From: Viola odorata
Lineage: Eukaryota > Streptophyta > Magnoliopsida > Malpighiales > Violaceae
DNA length: 64,000 nt
Direction: 5' to 3'
Assembly (NCBI GenBank): GCA_963691705.1
Contig: OY829542.1
Span: forward strand, 30,428,579-30,492,578
Position numbers and translations under genes: made by a program. The notes under the pieces are model-generated. The model was not told the origin of the DNA. It did not search any database and worked only from the letters and a program-made list of their open reading frames with translations. Below, in pieces: positions 23,648-35,092 of this stretch (positions are counted from its first letter, which is position 1; the number at the start of each line of letters is the position of its first letter).

Positions 23648-23661
23648 AAACGACGTCGTTT
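23648..23661. promoter_or_regulatory. Palindrome with GACGTC core
   Basis: AAACGACGTCGTTT, a perfect 14-bp palindrome with an ACGT core of the bZIP-binding type. It lies 40 bp upstream of the exon-like block. It could equally be part of a transposon end. Confidence 0.35.
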
Positions 23662-23701
23662 AACAACTAAACGGTGTATTTAATATCAAAACAATGCAAA
23701 A

Positions 23702-24257
23702 TTGAAATCGATTGAGAGAAGAGAAGCCCTAGCCGAAAATTTCATCTCACACTCTCCTTTTTCGTCGCAGTCGCCTACCTCCTCTCCTCTCTCTTCGCAG
23801 CCGCCACCCTACCTCATCTCCTCCCTCGTCTCAGCCTACGTTCTCTCCTCTCTCGTCGCAGCCGCCACCCTACCTCCTCTCCTCTCCTCTCGGATCGCCG
23901 CTCACCACCACAACAACAAAACTAGTGAATCCATCAATGTAAGGATTGGTTTAGTTGTTTCTGTTCTAAGTTATTTTAATTAATTTGTTAGGTCTTGTCC
24001 TTATGTTAATGATGATTTTCGATGGTACCTTTTGCCTGCTACTGTTGTAGGGATGAAAATTCAATTGAAAGTAATACATGAAAGATTTAATCTAAGAATG
24101 TGAGATTTATGTTCTTTTGGGTTTCCTTTAATTGCTTCATTTATAATCTGGGTTCTTGAAATATTTGTGTCGCCATTTGTGTTTTATTTGAAATTTGAGT
24201 TCTACTCGTTTCTGTCAGTGCTTCAAATGTCAATTTGATTTCCATAATTACAATGCT
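23702..24257 (+). other. Unidentified exon-like block truncated at Ogre LTR
   Basis: A 93-codon frame rich in Ser, Pro and Ala (23702-23983), with a twice-repeated SSQPP/VAAATLPP coding stretch, followed by a good splice donor (ATCAATG/TAAGGATT near 23939) and T-rich intron-like DNA to 24257. It looks like the first exon of a plant gene or of a transposase gene. No family is recognisable, and what follows is unrelated retrotransposon LTR. I do not call it a functional gene. Confidence 0.3.
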
Positions 24258-24261
24258 TTTA

Positions 24262-25605
24262 GCATTTTTTTGCGAAATTCTTCAAAATTATTAGTTCGTG
24301 TTTTGATGAAAAAAATGGGTGTTTTTCATTTTAAATAATTTCTATCTAATATTTAGCTTAATTACATCGATTCGTTTCAATCTCTTGCAGCACTATTCGG
24401 ACGAATTTTAGCATTTTCTTTAATTAAGTTTAATTTCATTTTTTAATTAATTGGATACCATTTTGAATGAATTAAATTACTATGATTGCTTTGATAAATT
24501 TCTGTTGTTGAGACGGTCATTTTGATATAAAAAGATCCTATTTTCGTCGTCGAATGACCGGACCTTGGTCACCGGCAGTAGCGCCGGCGACCCAAGGTTG
24601 AAGATGACGAACAACGTTTGAGGGGAGGGAGCCATGGGCTCATTTAAATGCGCTGGTGCTGGGTGATGGGCCAGGCAATTTGCCTTGGCCCAAGCAAGGA
24701 AAAGTGGGTTGTTGGCCAGCCCACGTGGGAAAGAAAGAAGGGACAGCCCATTGGGATGGTTTGGTCTTGGGCCCCAGCTAGGCCCACTCCCGGCCCAGTG
24801 GGCCGAGCCCACTGTTTTGGCCCGTAATTTTTTTCCGCAACATGTAATTTTGTACTGTTTATTTATTTTCCGTATGCTTTTACTGTTTATTTATGCTTGC
24901 ATGTTTAATTATTTATTTTCGTCTGCTTTTGCATGTTTAATTATTCTGTTTGCGTAAAATTGTCAAAAATAATTATTTCCCTTACAGTAATTTTGATGCC
25001 GATTATTCGAATGCTCGTCCTATTTAACTAATTATTTTTGCATGCTCTTGGATGCTTAAATAATTATTCTGCCCGCGTTTAATTATTTCGCTTGCGTACA
25101 ATAAGTCATTAAATATTTATCTATTTCAACTATCATTTTCCCGAACTAATAATCTCGACCTTGTAGGGTAAATCAACCGATACCCTCCACAAGTACGCAT
25201 TTCTTACCCTTTTATTTATTCCACGCTTTTTTCGCATATACGCTCGTATGCATGACTATTTAAAATTGTTAAAAATTTAATTTGTTGGGCATGATCACTA
25301 AATTAGGACTTTATATTTTTCCAAGCATGATTAAACACCTCGTTTCTCCGGTAACCTTTTTAGGATGTGACTCGGGTGCCTAACACCTTCCCAAGTCCAT
25401 AATACGACCCCGAACCACTGTTCTCGGGTTCAGACCCACTTTGCCTTAACTTTTTATTTTTTTATGCCATGACAATAGGTTCCCTAAACCTAGAACAAAT
25501 TAGGGTGGCGACTTCATTGCATTATGAGAGATGAGTCTGATTTCATCTCACATCTCGTCCCAAACCCACGTCGCATTAGGAAAAATCCAAAAAGGGGGTG
25601 CGATA
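24262..25605 (+). repeat. Element C 5' LTR, left end missing
   Basis: Homologous to 39236-39648 followed by 52140-53187, starting at the shared T-run before GCGAAATTC. It ends GGGGGTGCGATA where the right LTR ends GGGGGTGCGACA. The U3 and promoter part seen in the right LTR (before 39236) is absent here; unrelated sequence lies to the left. The right copy also has about 45 extra bases near 52155-52205. Confidence 0.82.
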
Positions 25606-25606
25606 G

Positions 25607-25626
25607 TTTGGTGACTTCACTGGGGA
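25607..25626 (+). other. Element C primer binding site, Ogre type
   Basis: TTTGGTGACTTCACTGGGGA, one base after the LTR. The pattern TGGYGACTYCRCTGGGGA is typical of Ogre/Tat-group elements and differs from the Athila site. The tRNA partner (Arg in the Ogre literature as I recall) is not checked. Confidence 0.65.
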
Positions 25627-26435
25627 CCAATAGGGTCGAAGCCGGATTTTTTTTGAGGTGTTTGTTTTTTTCATTAAATTGTTGAATTTGTTTCATATGA
25701 TTTTTGCTAGGAATAATTGTTTTTCATGTATTTATTTACTTGATAAATTGTCATTTTTTTCCATGTACATGATTAATTATTTTTCATGTATTTACTTGCT
25801 AAATTGTTGTATTGTTGTATGTTTTTTTATGCATGATTATTATTCATATATTAATTCGCTTTGATAAATTGCTGCATTTTATGCATGACTGATGATTTAT
25901 TAATTATTTTGATAAACTGTCATTCATAAGCATTTCACGCATAATGCCCTATCGCCAGGCCTTTTTCCAAATAGAAATAGGTGGGTACTAGTAAGGCCCT
26001 GGGGCACATGTCCCGGGTAGTTTTCATGAACCCCGAACTCGGACTCGAACCCCTAAATGGGTGAGCGCCTAGAACTTTTGATGGTTCGACAGGCAATCAC
26101 ATCCATTTACTAAGGGACCATTTTCATGGTATCATCCGGGAACCTTCCAGCCAGTTAGAATTAGTAGATGCCACCCCAGCGTATGCATCACGATAGTATG
26201 CGTTACTTTTGTAATTCTTCTTTTTTTGCAATTTTATACTCTGCTTGTACGATTGTTGTCATCATACTCACCCCTCTCATTCTTTCGCAGCTTGGAGGTC
26301 TCAGGGTGACATTTCACATACATACTAACTATTGCTTATACTTATAGCTATTTCTTTCGATTTGTCTTTCAGGTTGAAAGTAGCTCTTAAAAATCAAACT
26401 ATTCCTCACGAGTTCATGCAACCCGATTGCAAAAG
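25627..26435 (+). other. Element C leader
   Basis: About 810 bp between the primer site and gag, without an open frame. Long leaders are normal for the group. Confidence 0.5.
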
Positions 26436-28034
26436 ATGGCAGAGCACAATAGAACAGAGGAGACATTGAAAGCAAAGATAGCCGAATTAGAAGAACAGAT
26501 TCGGGTCACTACAGAAAGGGCTGAACAAGCTGAAAAAGAATGGGAAGAGGCAACGGTTGCTTTTTCGCCCGGATTTTATCCTTTTCCGACAATGGGACCA
26601 TCCTCTTCATCTATCTCCGCTGGTTCCTCCATGCCCCCATCATCTTCCGGTCCATGGCAACCCTTTTTTCTTAATCCCAATCCCCAGCACATCACATCGG
26701 CTATTCCAAACACCGCTATTATCACCATCGGACAGGGTGGTACACCTCTTGATCCTCCACTGACTAGGCCCATTCTTGATCTCGGTAAAAAAGAGATCCG
26801 CTCGGAATCTCAGTTCTCCCTCCCACCTCAGGGTCATTCAATGATCCACCCAGAGTCCCAACACTTCCAACAGGGTCACTCCACTATTCCGGGGCATCCA
26901 AGAACCCAACCTCCTGGGGGCAATCAGATACAACCACAGGTCTTATTTGGGTATCCGTCAGCTGCTGGTTTTGGCACCAATAATGTAGAGGGGCCAAGTA
27001 TCGACAGGTTAAGCCTATTAGAAGAGAGGGTGAGGGCTGTTGAAGGAGCCGACCCCTTCGACCCTACAGCTCCTGCAGACCTGTGCACGGTACCGGGAAT
27101 TGTGATGCCACCAAAATTCAAGGTTCCAGAATTCAAAAAGTACACTGGGATTGAATGCCCTAAAACTCACCTCAAGATCTACTGTAACAAGATGGCCAAA
27201 GTGATACATAATTAATCTCTGTTGATCCATTTGTTCATGGAAAGTCTGGCTAAGCATGCCTTGACTTGGTACATGGGACTAGATAGAATCAAGATCAAGA
27301 CTTGGAGAGATTTGTCTGATGCCTTCTTCAAGCAGTACAAGTTCAACTTGGAAGTGGCACCAGATCGTTTTGATCTCCAGAATCTAGAAAAGGGAGCTGG
27401 CGAAACGGTTAAAGCTTATGCTCAGAGATGGAGAGAACTAGCTTCCAGGATTTTTCCTCCTCTGAGTGACAAAGAGCTCATAACTATTTTTGTAAATAAT
27501 TTTCCAGCTCCTTACTACACTCATCTCATCTCCAATTCATCCAGTAACTTCTCTGACATGGTCCTAATAGCCGAAAGAGTTGAGTAGGGAATTAAGTCTG
27601 GGATAATCGTCATTTCCGCGCCAGAGGTAGCACCTAACGTGAAGAAAGATGTCAGTTTGGTCTCTCACCGACCCGGTCACAGACAATTGTTTGGACCGCC
27701 ATGCAACTCGCCAAAGGACCCGAATAACCAAAATGACCAAAATAACCGTAGGAACCGGGAGCCGCTGCCACCCCTTCCCATTCCTTTGAGAGAGATTTAC
27801 GAGCATCTCTTAGTAGCTGGGCAAATTGTACCCATCACGTATCAACCTCAACAATCTCCTTATCCAAAGTGGTACAATCCTAATGCTAGGAGCGAGTACC
27901 ATACCGGAGCCCAGGGCCACACGATAAAGAACTGCTTTACTTTTAAAAGAAAGGTTAATAATTTACTCAAGAGCGGATGGATCTCTTTTGAAGAACGCGA
28001 TGTGATCATCAACACTCCTCCTACCAACTCCTGA
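26436..28034 (+). pseudogene. Element C gag, two in-frame stops
   Basis: Ogre-type capsid precursor. ATG at 26436 (MAEHNRTEETLKAKIAELEE) opens an N-terminal coiled coil of about 40 residues. A Pro/Ser/Gln-rich linker follows, then the capsid region (VMPPKFKVPEFKKYTG, CPKTHLKIYCNKMA, LLIHLFMESLAKHALTWYMGL, DLSDAFFKQYKFN, YAQRWRELAS). The C-terminal segment has EYHTGAQGHTIKNC and LLKSGWISF, which matches the Ogre pattern YHxGAxGHxxxxC with the first Cys replaced by Ser. In-frame stops are TAA 27213-27215 and TAG 27585-27587; otherwise the frame is open for 533 codons to TGA at 28032-28034. No protease follows. Confidence 0.82.
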
Positions 28035-29356
28035 ACGATTCTCCCCCTGCCCTCACTGCTCCCGCCTCACAGTTCGGGGAAGTTCATTTTCCTTTTAAGT
28101 CTTAGCCTTTTGTACACCCATTTCTCTATATTGGGGGGCAACTTTTTAAAAAAAAAACTTTTTGGACTTTGTGGTTGTAAATATTGCTTTTGCTTATATA
28201 AAATCCACACTATTCTCGATTTTTCAAACCTTCCTTAGATTGACCATGTTCATTATTTTTATTGCATTATGGATAACTTGTGCATCTATTTGAAATTATA
28301 TGACATGCATGATCTCGCCTGCTAGCTCTTATATCTGCAGCATGCCTTAGACGTAAGCAGTCATAAACACAACCCTGTGAGCATTTTGGGCCTTCACGCT
28401 ATACTTATTTCATGAGTGCAAATGCTAAACTAAGTGCCAGTTAGATTTGCATAATATCCAGGGTACATGCACCATTAGACATGGGATAGCAGTAAAATGA
28501 CATTGGACTTTGCTCTTTGCTTCCACATTTCTTTTGTCTTCAAACACTTGCCTTTGCTTTCTATTCAATTCATTTCTTGTGAAATCTCTTGCCTCTACCT
28601 GAACTTTCCCTAATAATGAGCAGTGCCCAACTGAGGTGGTTAACCGAGGGTAAGGTGCACATCAAACTTGGTTTGCGCATCCGAGGATCGCTGATGGTTA
28701 ACACCAGAAGGAGGCTGAAAAAGATAAAAACTTGAAGGTCTCTGCCAAAGACAGAAATGACGATAGACCAGACAAAAAGATTGTACTTGCTGAAGCCCTT
28801 AAAAAGTAAATAAATAAATAAAAAAAGAGAGAAAAAAGAAAATAAAAAAGAAAAGAAAAGAAAAGGGTGTTCGAAGAACACTATCAGCAAAAACAGAAGC
28901 AAGTACAAAATGGTTAAAAGTCAACAAGATGATCTCAAAGAAAGAGAGAAATCATTTCCAATGAAGATTCAAAAACTGGTGTGTTTCGTCAACGACAAAT
29001 GATGATCTTAAAAGTAAAAAAGATCATTCCATGCGAATACTCAAAGACTGGTGCGCTTCGCCAACAACAATTGATCTCGAAGAAGGATCATTCCCCCAGC
29101 CAAGATTAAGGAATTTGTGCGTTTTACCTTCGCTGCAACCTTAGTTGAGCACTGCTCATTAAAACTTTCTTCTTTCTGCTCAAAAGCACACCCTTGCTAA
29201 ACAGATTCTTTCTTTCTTCCTATCTACTTTATTTCTTTTCCCTTGCAAAGTCCTTTCGATTATTAGAAGGCCCATGCATGTGCATCTTCATTTGAAGTTT
29301 ATTCACTCGGATTGACATTGCAAATCTGATTTTGTGCCTTGTTTCTTTATGACTTT
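28035..29356 (+). other. Element C post-gag non-coding region
   Basis: Where pol would be expected, no RT, RNase H or integrase motif is visible on either strand. Three degenerate units of about 70 bp (around 28915-29130) share GATGATCTCAAAGAA-like and ACTGGTGYGYTTCGYCAACRAC-like strings. The rest is AT-rich. Confidence 0.6.
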
Positions 29357-30110
29357 CAATCATGTTGTGTAGTGACGTGGTCACTCACTTCCAGTGTTGT
29401 GCGACGACGTGGTCGTCCATATCCAATCGTGTTGTGTAGTGACGTGGTCACTCACTTCCAGTGTTGTGCGACGATGTGGTCGTCCACATCCAATCGTGTT
29501 GTGTAGTGACGTGGTCACTTACTTCCAGTGTTGTGCGACGACGTGGTCGTCCATATCCAATCGTGTTGTGTAGTGACGTGGTCACTCACTTTCAGTGTTG
29601 TGCGATGATGTGGTCGTCCACATCCAATCGTGTTGTGTAGTGTCGTGGTCACTCACTTCCAGTGTCGTGCGACGACGTGGTCGTCCACATCCAATCGTGT
29701 TGTGTAGTGACATGGTCACTCACTTCCAGTGTTGTGTGACGACGTGGTCGTCCACATCCAATCGTGTTGTGTAGTGACCAATGACGTGGTCACTCACTTC
29801 CAGTATTGTGTGACGTCGTGGTCGTCTGCATCCAATCATGTTGTGTAGTGACGTGGTCACTCAGTTCCAGTGTCGTGCGATGACGTGGTCGTCCACATCT
29901 AATCATGTTGTGTTGTGATGTGGTCACTTACTTCCAGTGTCGTGCGACGACATGGTCATCCACATCCAATCATGTTGAGTTGTGGCGTGGTCACTTACTT
30001 CTAGTGTCGTGTGACGACGTGGTCGTCCACATCCAATCATATTGTGTAGTGACGTGGTCACTCACTTCGAGTCGTGTTGTGCGGCGACGTGGTTGTCCAC
30101 ATCCAGATCT
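29357..30110. repeat. 67-bp minisatellite, about 11 units
   Basis: Unit starts at 29357, 29424, 29491 and 29558 give a strict 67-bp period, continuing with small indels to about 30110. Each unit is itself a dimer of diverged 33-34 bp halves: one carries GTGACGTGGTCACTCAC, the other GACGACGTGGTCGTCCA. Both halves are imperfect dyads around ACGTGGTC. It lies in the 3' non-coding part of element C. Confidence 0.9.
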
Positions 30111-30508
30111 TCCCTCACTATCATAGTAATCATCATTTACAATTCAGTAATTTATATTTTCCTCATTACTAGAGTAGTCGTCATTGCTGCATTTCTGCAT
30201 ACTCCCTCAATATTAGAGTAGTCTGCATTTATATTCTTGTAACTTGCGTGAAAATTTAGATACTACATCCCTTTAAAATTCCCAACGTATCATTCTGCAT
30301 TTTCAAAACCATCACCAACCTAGGGACTACGAGTACCACCCTCGGCCAGGTCAAAATCCTTCGGTCATCCACTCCCAGGTAAGTCTACATTTGAATTCTG
30401 CATTATTTTCAAAACCATTGCTGGTTCGGGAGCAACCATCTTTACTGCTCATCAAAAATCTCGGTTTCACCTCAATTTTTGATAAGACAGTAAAGAGAGG
30501 GCAACTAT
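30111..30508 (+). other. Region before element C right LTR, with putative polypurine tract
   Basis: No gene. A purine-rich string GACAGTAAAGAGAGGG at 30485-30500 ends a few bases before TGCTATCCGA (30509), a plausible LTR start. Both assignments are inference because the left LTR lacks its own start for comparison. Confidence 0.4.
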
Positions 30509-30653
30509 TGCTATCCGATTTTTGACACATTTTTTGCACTTTTTTTGTTTATCGCATTATTAGCCTATTTAAATCTAAATTCTATTGATTTTTGATCCGT
30601 GGTTGTTTATTTTAATATTTCGTACCATTTTGTGTCATTTTAGTTTTTCGTAT
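30509..30653 (+). repeat. Element C 3' LTR, piece 1
   Basis: Putative first 145 bp of U3, from TGCTATCCGA to the D insertion site. Sequence resumes at 38480. Confidence 0.45.
30649..30653. repeat. Element D target-site duplication, left
   Basis: CGTAT, identical to 38475-38479. Confidence 0.93.
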
Positions 30654-31501
30654 TGATGTGATCCCGACCACATTAGGAGGACCAATCACCCGGACCAAGG
30701 CCAAGCAAACCACCCTATGGATTGAGGTTAGGATGAGCCAAGATGTGAGCCAAGAACGAGGCCGCACGTTGGTGTTGATTGCCCATCATTTCGGAGACCA
30801 AAAACCATGCGGAGGCTTGAAGACCAAGACTGGCGGCATACCGCCAGGAATGCCATGACTGGGGCGGCATGCCGCCAGGAATTGAATTAAATTGCCCAAT
30901 CCAAGCGAGGCTAGCGACATGGCGCCAGAGACACCCCTCCTGGAGCGGCATACCGCCAGGCATCAGACCAAAAATGCATTTTGGGCTTTTCAAGCCTTCC
31001 TTTTGCCACACCTATAAATAGCTCTTGTATTTCCTCATTTTGATTTTAGTTTAGACTTGTGTGATAATTGTAAAGTTGAGAGCACTCCTTCCATTATCAC
31101 CTAGGTCATTAAACTCTTCAATCCTTCTTGGAGAAAAGATCGCTTGAGTAGAGAACACTCCTCCCGACCTTCCTCCGGGAATTCACTTGTAATCGTTTCG
31201 ATAATATTTTGGATGAATCAAATATATTTAGGCATTGCTTGCCAACCTTCGATTGAGCCGTAATGAGTTGATCATTAGTTCACTACTTCATATCAATCCA
31301 TCTACCTACGTTCATCATTCCGGGTAACATCTTTCCTAGGCATCTTTCCTTTTCTTTTAATTAATCTATCCACTGCTCGTCCGCGTCTTGTTTGTTAAAT
31401 TATCCATACATTACTCGAGTCTTGTAGTTAACTCCATCGGGTAGATCCTCCTTAAGCTCCATATATTATTCGGTTTAATTACACGAGGCCGGATCATATC
31501 A
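30654..31501 (+). repeat. Element D 5' LTR
   Basis: 848 bp, TGATGTGATC to GATCATATCA. U3 contains three GC-rich palindromic blocks (around 30834, 30863-30876 and 30944), one of which, GGCGGCATGCCGCC, is a perfect 14-bp palindrome. A short open frame at 30658-30858 is the LTR copy of the pol tail, not a gene. Confidence 0.93.
31013..31020 (+). promoter_or_regulatory. TATA box of element D 5' LTR
   Basis: TATAAATA about 360 bp into the LTR; the same string is at 38000-38007 in the 3' LTR. Confidence 0.7.
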
Positions 31502-31503
31502 AG

Positions 31504-31515
31504 TGGTAGCGGAGC
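31504..31515 (+). other. Element D primer binding site (tRNA-Met type)
   Basis: TGGTAGCGGAGC, two bases after the LTR, matches 10 of 12 positions of the common plant site TGGTATCAGAGC. Confidence 0.75.
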
Positions 31516-32646
31516 TTTTGGCGCCTTGGAGTTTACTTGGTGTTCTCCTTTTGTCACCTTGGTGAAGAGTGTCTTCGTGTCTTTCCAAACTCGTTTTTCT
31601 TAATTCCTTGCGTCAAAAAGTGTTTAATTGAGATCTCTAGTTCTTGTGGTAAAATGCGTGACTTTTGTGCCTACTTTTGCTAGCTCAAAGGATCAAAATC
31701 TGAAAGTGTGTTCTTGGTGTTCATGCAAATTATGTGAAAAGGGAAAAATTTGATCCAAAGTTTTATCAAAAGGCTAAAGCCAAGTGTTTCCCTCTAAAAT
31801 ATTATTTTCTACACCAAATCAACCAACAAAGTCTCCTTGGCCTAAACCTAGCCGGCCATCAAGTCCATTAGTCCTTCCCTTTGCATTAAATGTAAAGAGG
31901 GAACATGCTACCTAACACTAAGACTTATTGAAAAAGTGGCAAACATTCCCTCATTCTTAAAAGAACATTCCTAACTATTTGGTGCCCTTTTCTTCTCATG
32001 TCCAGCACGTCCTTTTCCCTTCTTGAGTCCAGCAACCTTTTACTCCTTTCCAAGTCCTAAACTTAAGTCTTAAACCATTACAATACTACACTTGAGTTTT
32101 AAACCTTTTGAGTCCTAAACTTCCAAGTCTTTCTCATTAAATTTAGAGTCTTTCCTTAAGTCTCTTACTCATTTAAATCAAATTCTTCAGCCTTCCCTCC
32201 AATTCCAACGGAAATCCAATTCTGAAAAAAAAAATTAATAATTTTTTTTGCTTTCTCTTAAGTCCTTTGTTGAGTTTAATCTTTCATACTCTTGTATTAC
32301 TCCCTTGATTACTTGTAAAGATAGTGGTGAACCAATGCTTGACTTGAACCCCAAGGGTGAATGTGGCAAGAGTGAGTAATGAGTGATCCTTGTGTGTGAC
32401 TTTTGAGTGATTTGTGAGGTCATCTTTTTCGAGTGATCAAACATGAGTGTTTAAACACGTGAGGGAGAGATTTATTTCTCTAACCCTTGTTTAAGTGTGC
32501 AGGTACAGGGGGGGCGTGAAGTTGAGTGTTTGTGAGCACGTATTTTTCGAGTGACCTAAACACCTAAACACGAGTGTTCAAACACGTGAGGGAGAGCATA
32601 TTTTAATAACGTTTGATTGAGAGTGCAGGTACCATTTCTTGTCACA
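31516..32646 (+). other. Element D leader
   Basis: About 1.1 kb without an open frame of note, AT-rich. GTGTTTAAACACGTGAGGGAGAG-like strings occur twice (near 32449 and 32575), a short direct repeat before gag. Confidence 0.5.
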
Positions 32647-34059
32647 ATGTCCAACCGAAGTAGACCTAATTCGAGTAGTAGTAGAAGTGCCGAGGCCCTC
32701 GAATAAGTCCTTGCCGCCTTGGCCAATTTAACGGCTACGACTGCCAAGACAGATGCACGCCTCACCTTGATAGAGGGGAGCCTCAAGTCTCCGGTAACTC
32801 CAAGGGCCCCCCCTCCTAAGCTCCCTAAAGATCCCCAAAAGGAGCACGTTGTTTGTGAGACCGAAGAGGAGGGCCTCATTGACAGTGATGAGGCGCGTGA
32901 GCATTTGAAGGACAAATTCAAAGGAGTGGCCAGCCGTGGTTTCCCAAGTTGTCTTACCATAGAGACTCAAAAACCAGCCCCACCCCCTCCTAAACTAGCC
33001 ATATCCGAAGAATAAATGAAGTCCATCCGGAAGAAATATGACGAAATCAATCCGAACCGAAGGGATCTCAATGCATCAAGTAGTCGGCCTCAATTTCCTC
33101 ATTACCGTGCTAGGACCACGCCCCACAACACACATGGATACTATGAGGACCCTTATGAGAGTGTTAGTGATGAGTTTGAGGAGCCTCCACAGTCAAATAG
33201 AGGTAGGCGGCAACGAAATCCAATATCCCAGTTTGGAGAGCATTTTGAGGAAACACAAGAACCATGGGTTGATGACAAGTTGAGTGGTATAAAGGTACAA
33301 ATTCCTACCTTTAGGGGCACCATCGATCCTTCGGAGTACCTCAAATGGGAAGAGAAAATTCAGCGTATTTTTAATTGTCACCGGTATTCGGACGAAAAGA
33401 AAATCAAGCTAGCTGCCATGGAGTTTGATGATTATGCGGTCAGTTGGTGGGATAAAGTGTGTAAGGAAAGAGGAGGAAGGGACGTCATCCGGGATTGGGA
33501 AGAGATGAAGCGGGTAATGAGGGCAAGGTTTGTACCCGCCAACCACAAACGGGACTTGCAAAACAAGTTACAAGGTCTCAAGCAAGGTTCCAAGTCCGTG
33601 GGTGAATATTTCAACGACCTAGAGGAACTTATTATCAAGACCGAGACGGATGAGAGTGAAGAAGTTACTATGTCCCGATTCCTCAATGGCCTCAATGAGC
33701 AGATTCGGTATAAACTTGAGTTGAAGGAACTTGATCACTTGGAACCCATGCTCCATTATGCTCTAAAAGTGGAAGCATATTAGTCCACAAAGAAGAAACC
33801 CTACTCCTCCACCCCGAAAGCACCTTGGAAATCCTACCCCAAAGACCAACCAAGCCCAAAAGACTCCAAATCCGTGACACCCAACCCAAAACCATACACC
33901 CCTTACTCTAGGAGTAATATCCCTAACCAGCCACCAAAGCAAGCACCTAACCCTATCTCTATCAACCAAACCCAACCCAAGAAATTCTCATCGAATATTC
34001 AATGTTACCGGTGCCATGGAAGAGGCCACATCTCCTCCGAGTGTCTCAATTGATGAATA
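32647..34059 (+). pseudogene. Element D gag, in-frame stops
   Basis: ATG at 32647 (MSNRSRPNSSSSRSAEALE). One frame runs through with stops TAA 32704, TAA 33013, TAG 33781, and TGA TGA at 34051 and 34054. The capsid domain is at 33300-33770 (VQIPTFRGTIDPSEYLKWEEK, WWDKVCKERGGRDVIRDWEEM, LQGLKQGSKSVGEYFNDLEEL). A Pro/Lys-rich linker leads to a clear CCHC knuckle, CYRCHGRGHISSEC (about 34003-34044). The longest clean piece is 33016-33783. Stops at 32704, 33013 and 33781 follow Glu/Tyr codons and could derive from CAA or CAG. Confidence 0.87.
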
Positions 34060-35092
34060 GTGGTTATTCGTGAGGGTAACTATACAACCAAAACTGAGAA
34101 TCAGATGGAAGAAGAGAATGAGTTGAAGGAAGAAGGAATCGAAGGTAGTGAAGAGGAAGTGGCCCCGACCGCCCCTATGACTTTGGTTGTGAGAAGGACC
34201 ATGAGTGCTCAAGCCAAAGAGGAGGTCACCAATGAAGAGCAACGGGAGAACCTTTTTCATTCTCGGTGTGAGATCAACGGTAAAGTTGCTTCGCTTATCG
34301 TTGATAATGGGAGTGTGGTTGATGTAGCAAGCCATCTCTTAGTCTTCAAGCTTGGCTTACCTACAACCCCGCATCCCAATCCTTATTCCTTGCATTGGTT
34401 CAATGATGATAGGGAAGTGAAGGTAAAGGAACAAGTTCTTGTAGCCTTTAAGATGGGTGGTTATGAGGATGAAGGAGTGTGTGATGTAGTTCCTATGGAT
34501 GCAAGTCACCTCATTCTTGGTCGGCCATGGAAATTTGATCGATGGGTAGTCCATGATGGTCGGACCAACAAGCTTCATCTCACTCACCGTGGGAAGAAGT
34601 TCAACATTCTCCCACTCACACCCGCTCAAGTACGAGAGGATCAATTGCACATGGCAAAAGCAAGTGCGGAATTTCAGTTGATGAGGAAAGTGAGAGAAAA
34701 GAGTGAAGAGAAGAAAGTAAGGTGTGCAAGTGAGGAAAAAACATGCCATGAAAAAAATAAGCATGGTATCTTGAAAGAGAGTGAGTGTAGTCCACAAGAA
34801 AAGAAGGGAGAGAAGAAAGCAAAGGGAGAGTCATACACACCATGACAAAAGTAAGCATGGTAGAGAGAGTGAGCCAAAACACTTGAGTGTGGTAGCGAGG
34901 GGTAAGGATGTGAGGCAAGCTCTTATAGCTAACAAAGTGTGTCTTGTATTCCGGTACAAGCCACATTGCTTAAATATTGACACTCACCCCATTTCTTCTC
35001 TACCAAGTCAAATTGTCTCACTTTTGCAGGAATTTGACGATGTATTCCCATCCGAGATGCCTAGTGCTCTATCCCTCCAATCCGCGGGATAG
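34060..35092 (+). pseudogene. Element D protease and pol linker, frameshifted
   Basis: In frame with gag as far as a stop at 34843. The protease-type segment is CEINGKVASLIVDNGSVVD (around 34270-34330), with DNGS at the active-site position, and a downstream HLILGRPWKFDRW flap-end motif. A +1 shift near 34800-34840 moves to a Lys/Glu-rich linker and LQEFDDVFPSEMP. A second shift near 35075 leads into RT. Confidence 0.8.

Larger units (their letters stand above)
22283..23701. other. AT-rich intergenic stretch
   Basis: No coding signal. It contains a transposon-end-like string TAGGGGTGAATAAGACCCGG at 22400-22419 (hAT-like look, no partner found), a tRNA-like block (22592-22645), long pyrimidine tracts (22655-22960) and a duplicated block (listed separately). 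Confidence 0.5.

Noticed and set aside
23702..23983. Host protein-coding gene
   Set aside because: Low-complexity 93-codon frame with no family resemblance and no second exon before unrelated LTR. Kept only as an exon-like block.
29357..30110. Regular repeats as a possible CRISPR-like array
   Set aside because: Units are contiguous with no unique spacers, the host is a plant, and the array lies in a retrotransposon non-coding region.
30658..30858. Small protein gene at the start of element D
   Set aside because: It is the 5' LTR copy of the pol C-terminal tail that reads into the 3' LTR.
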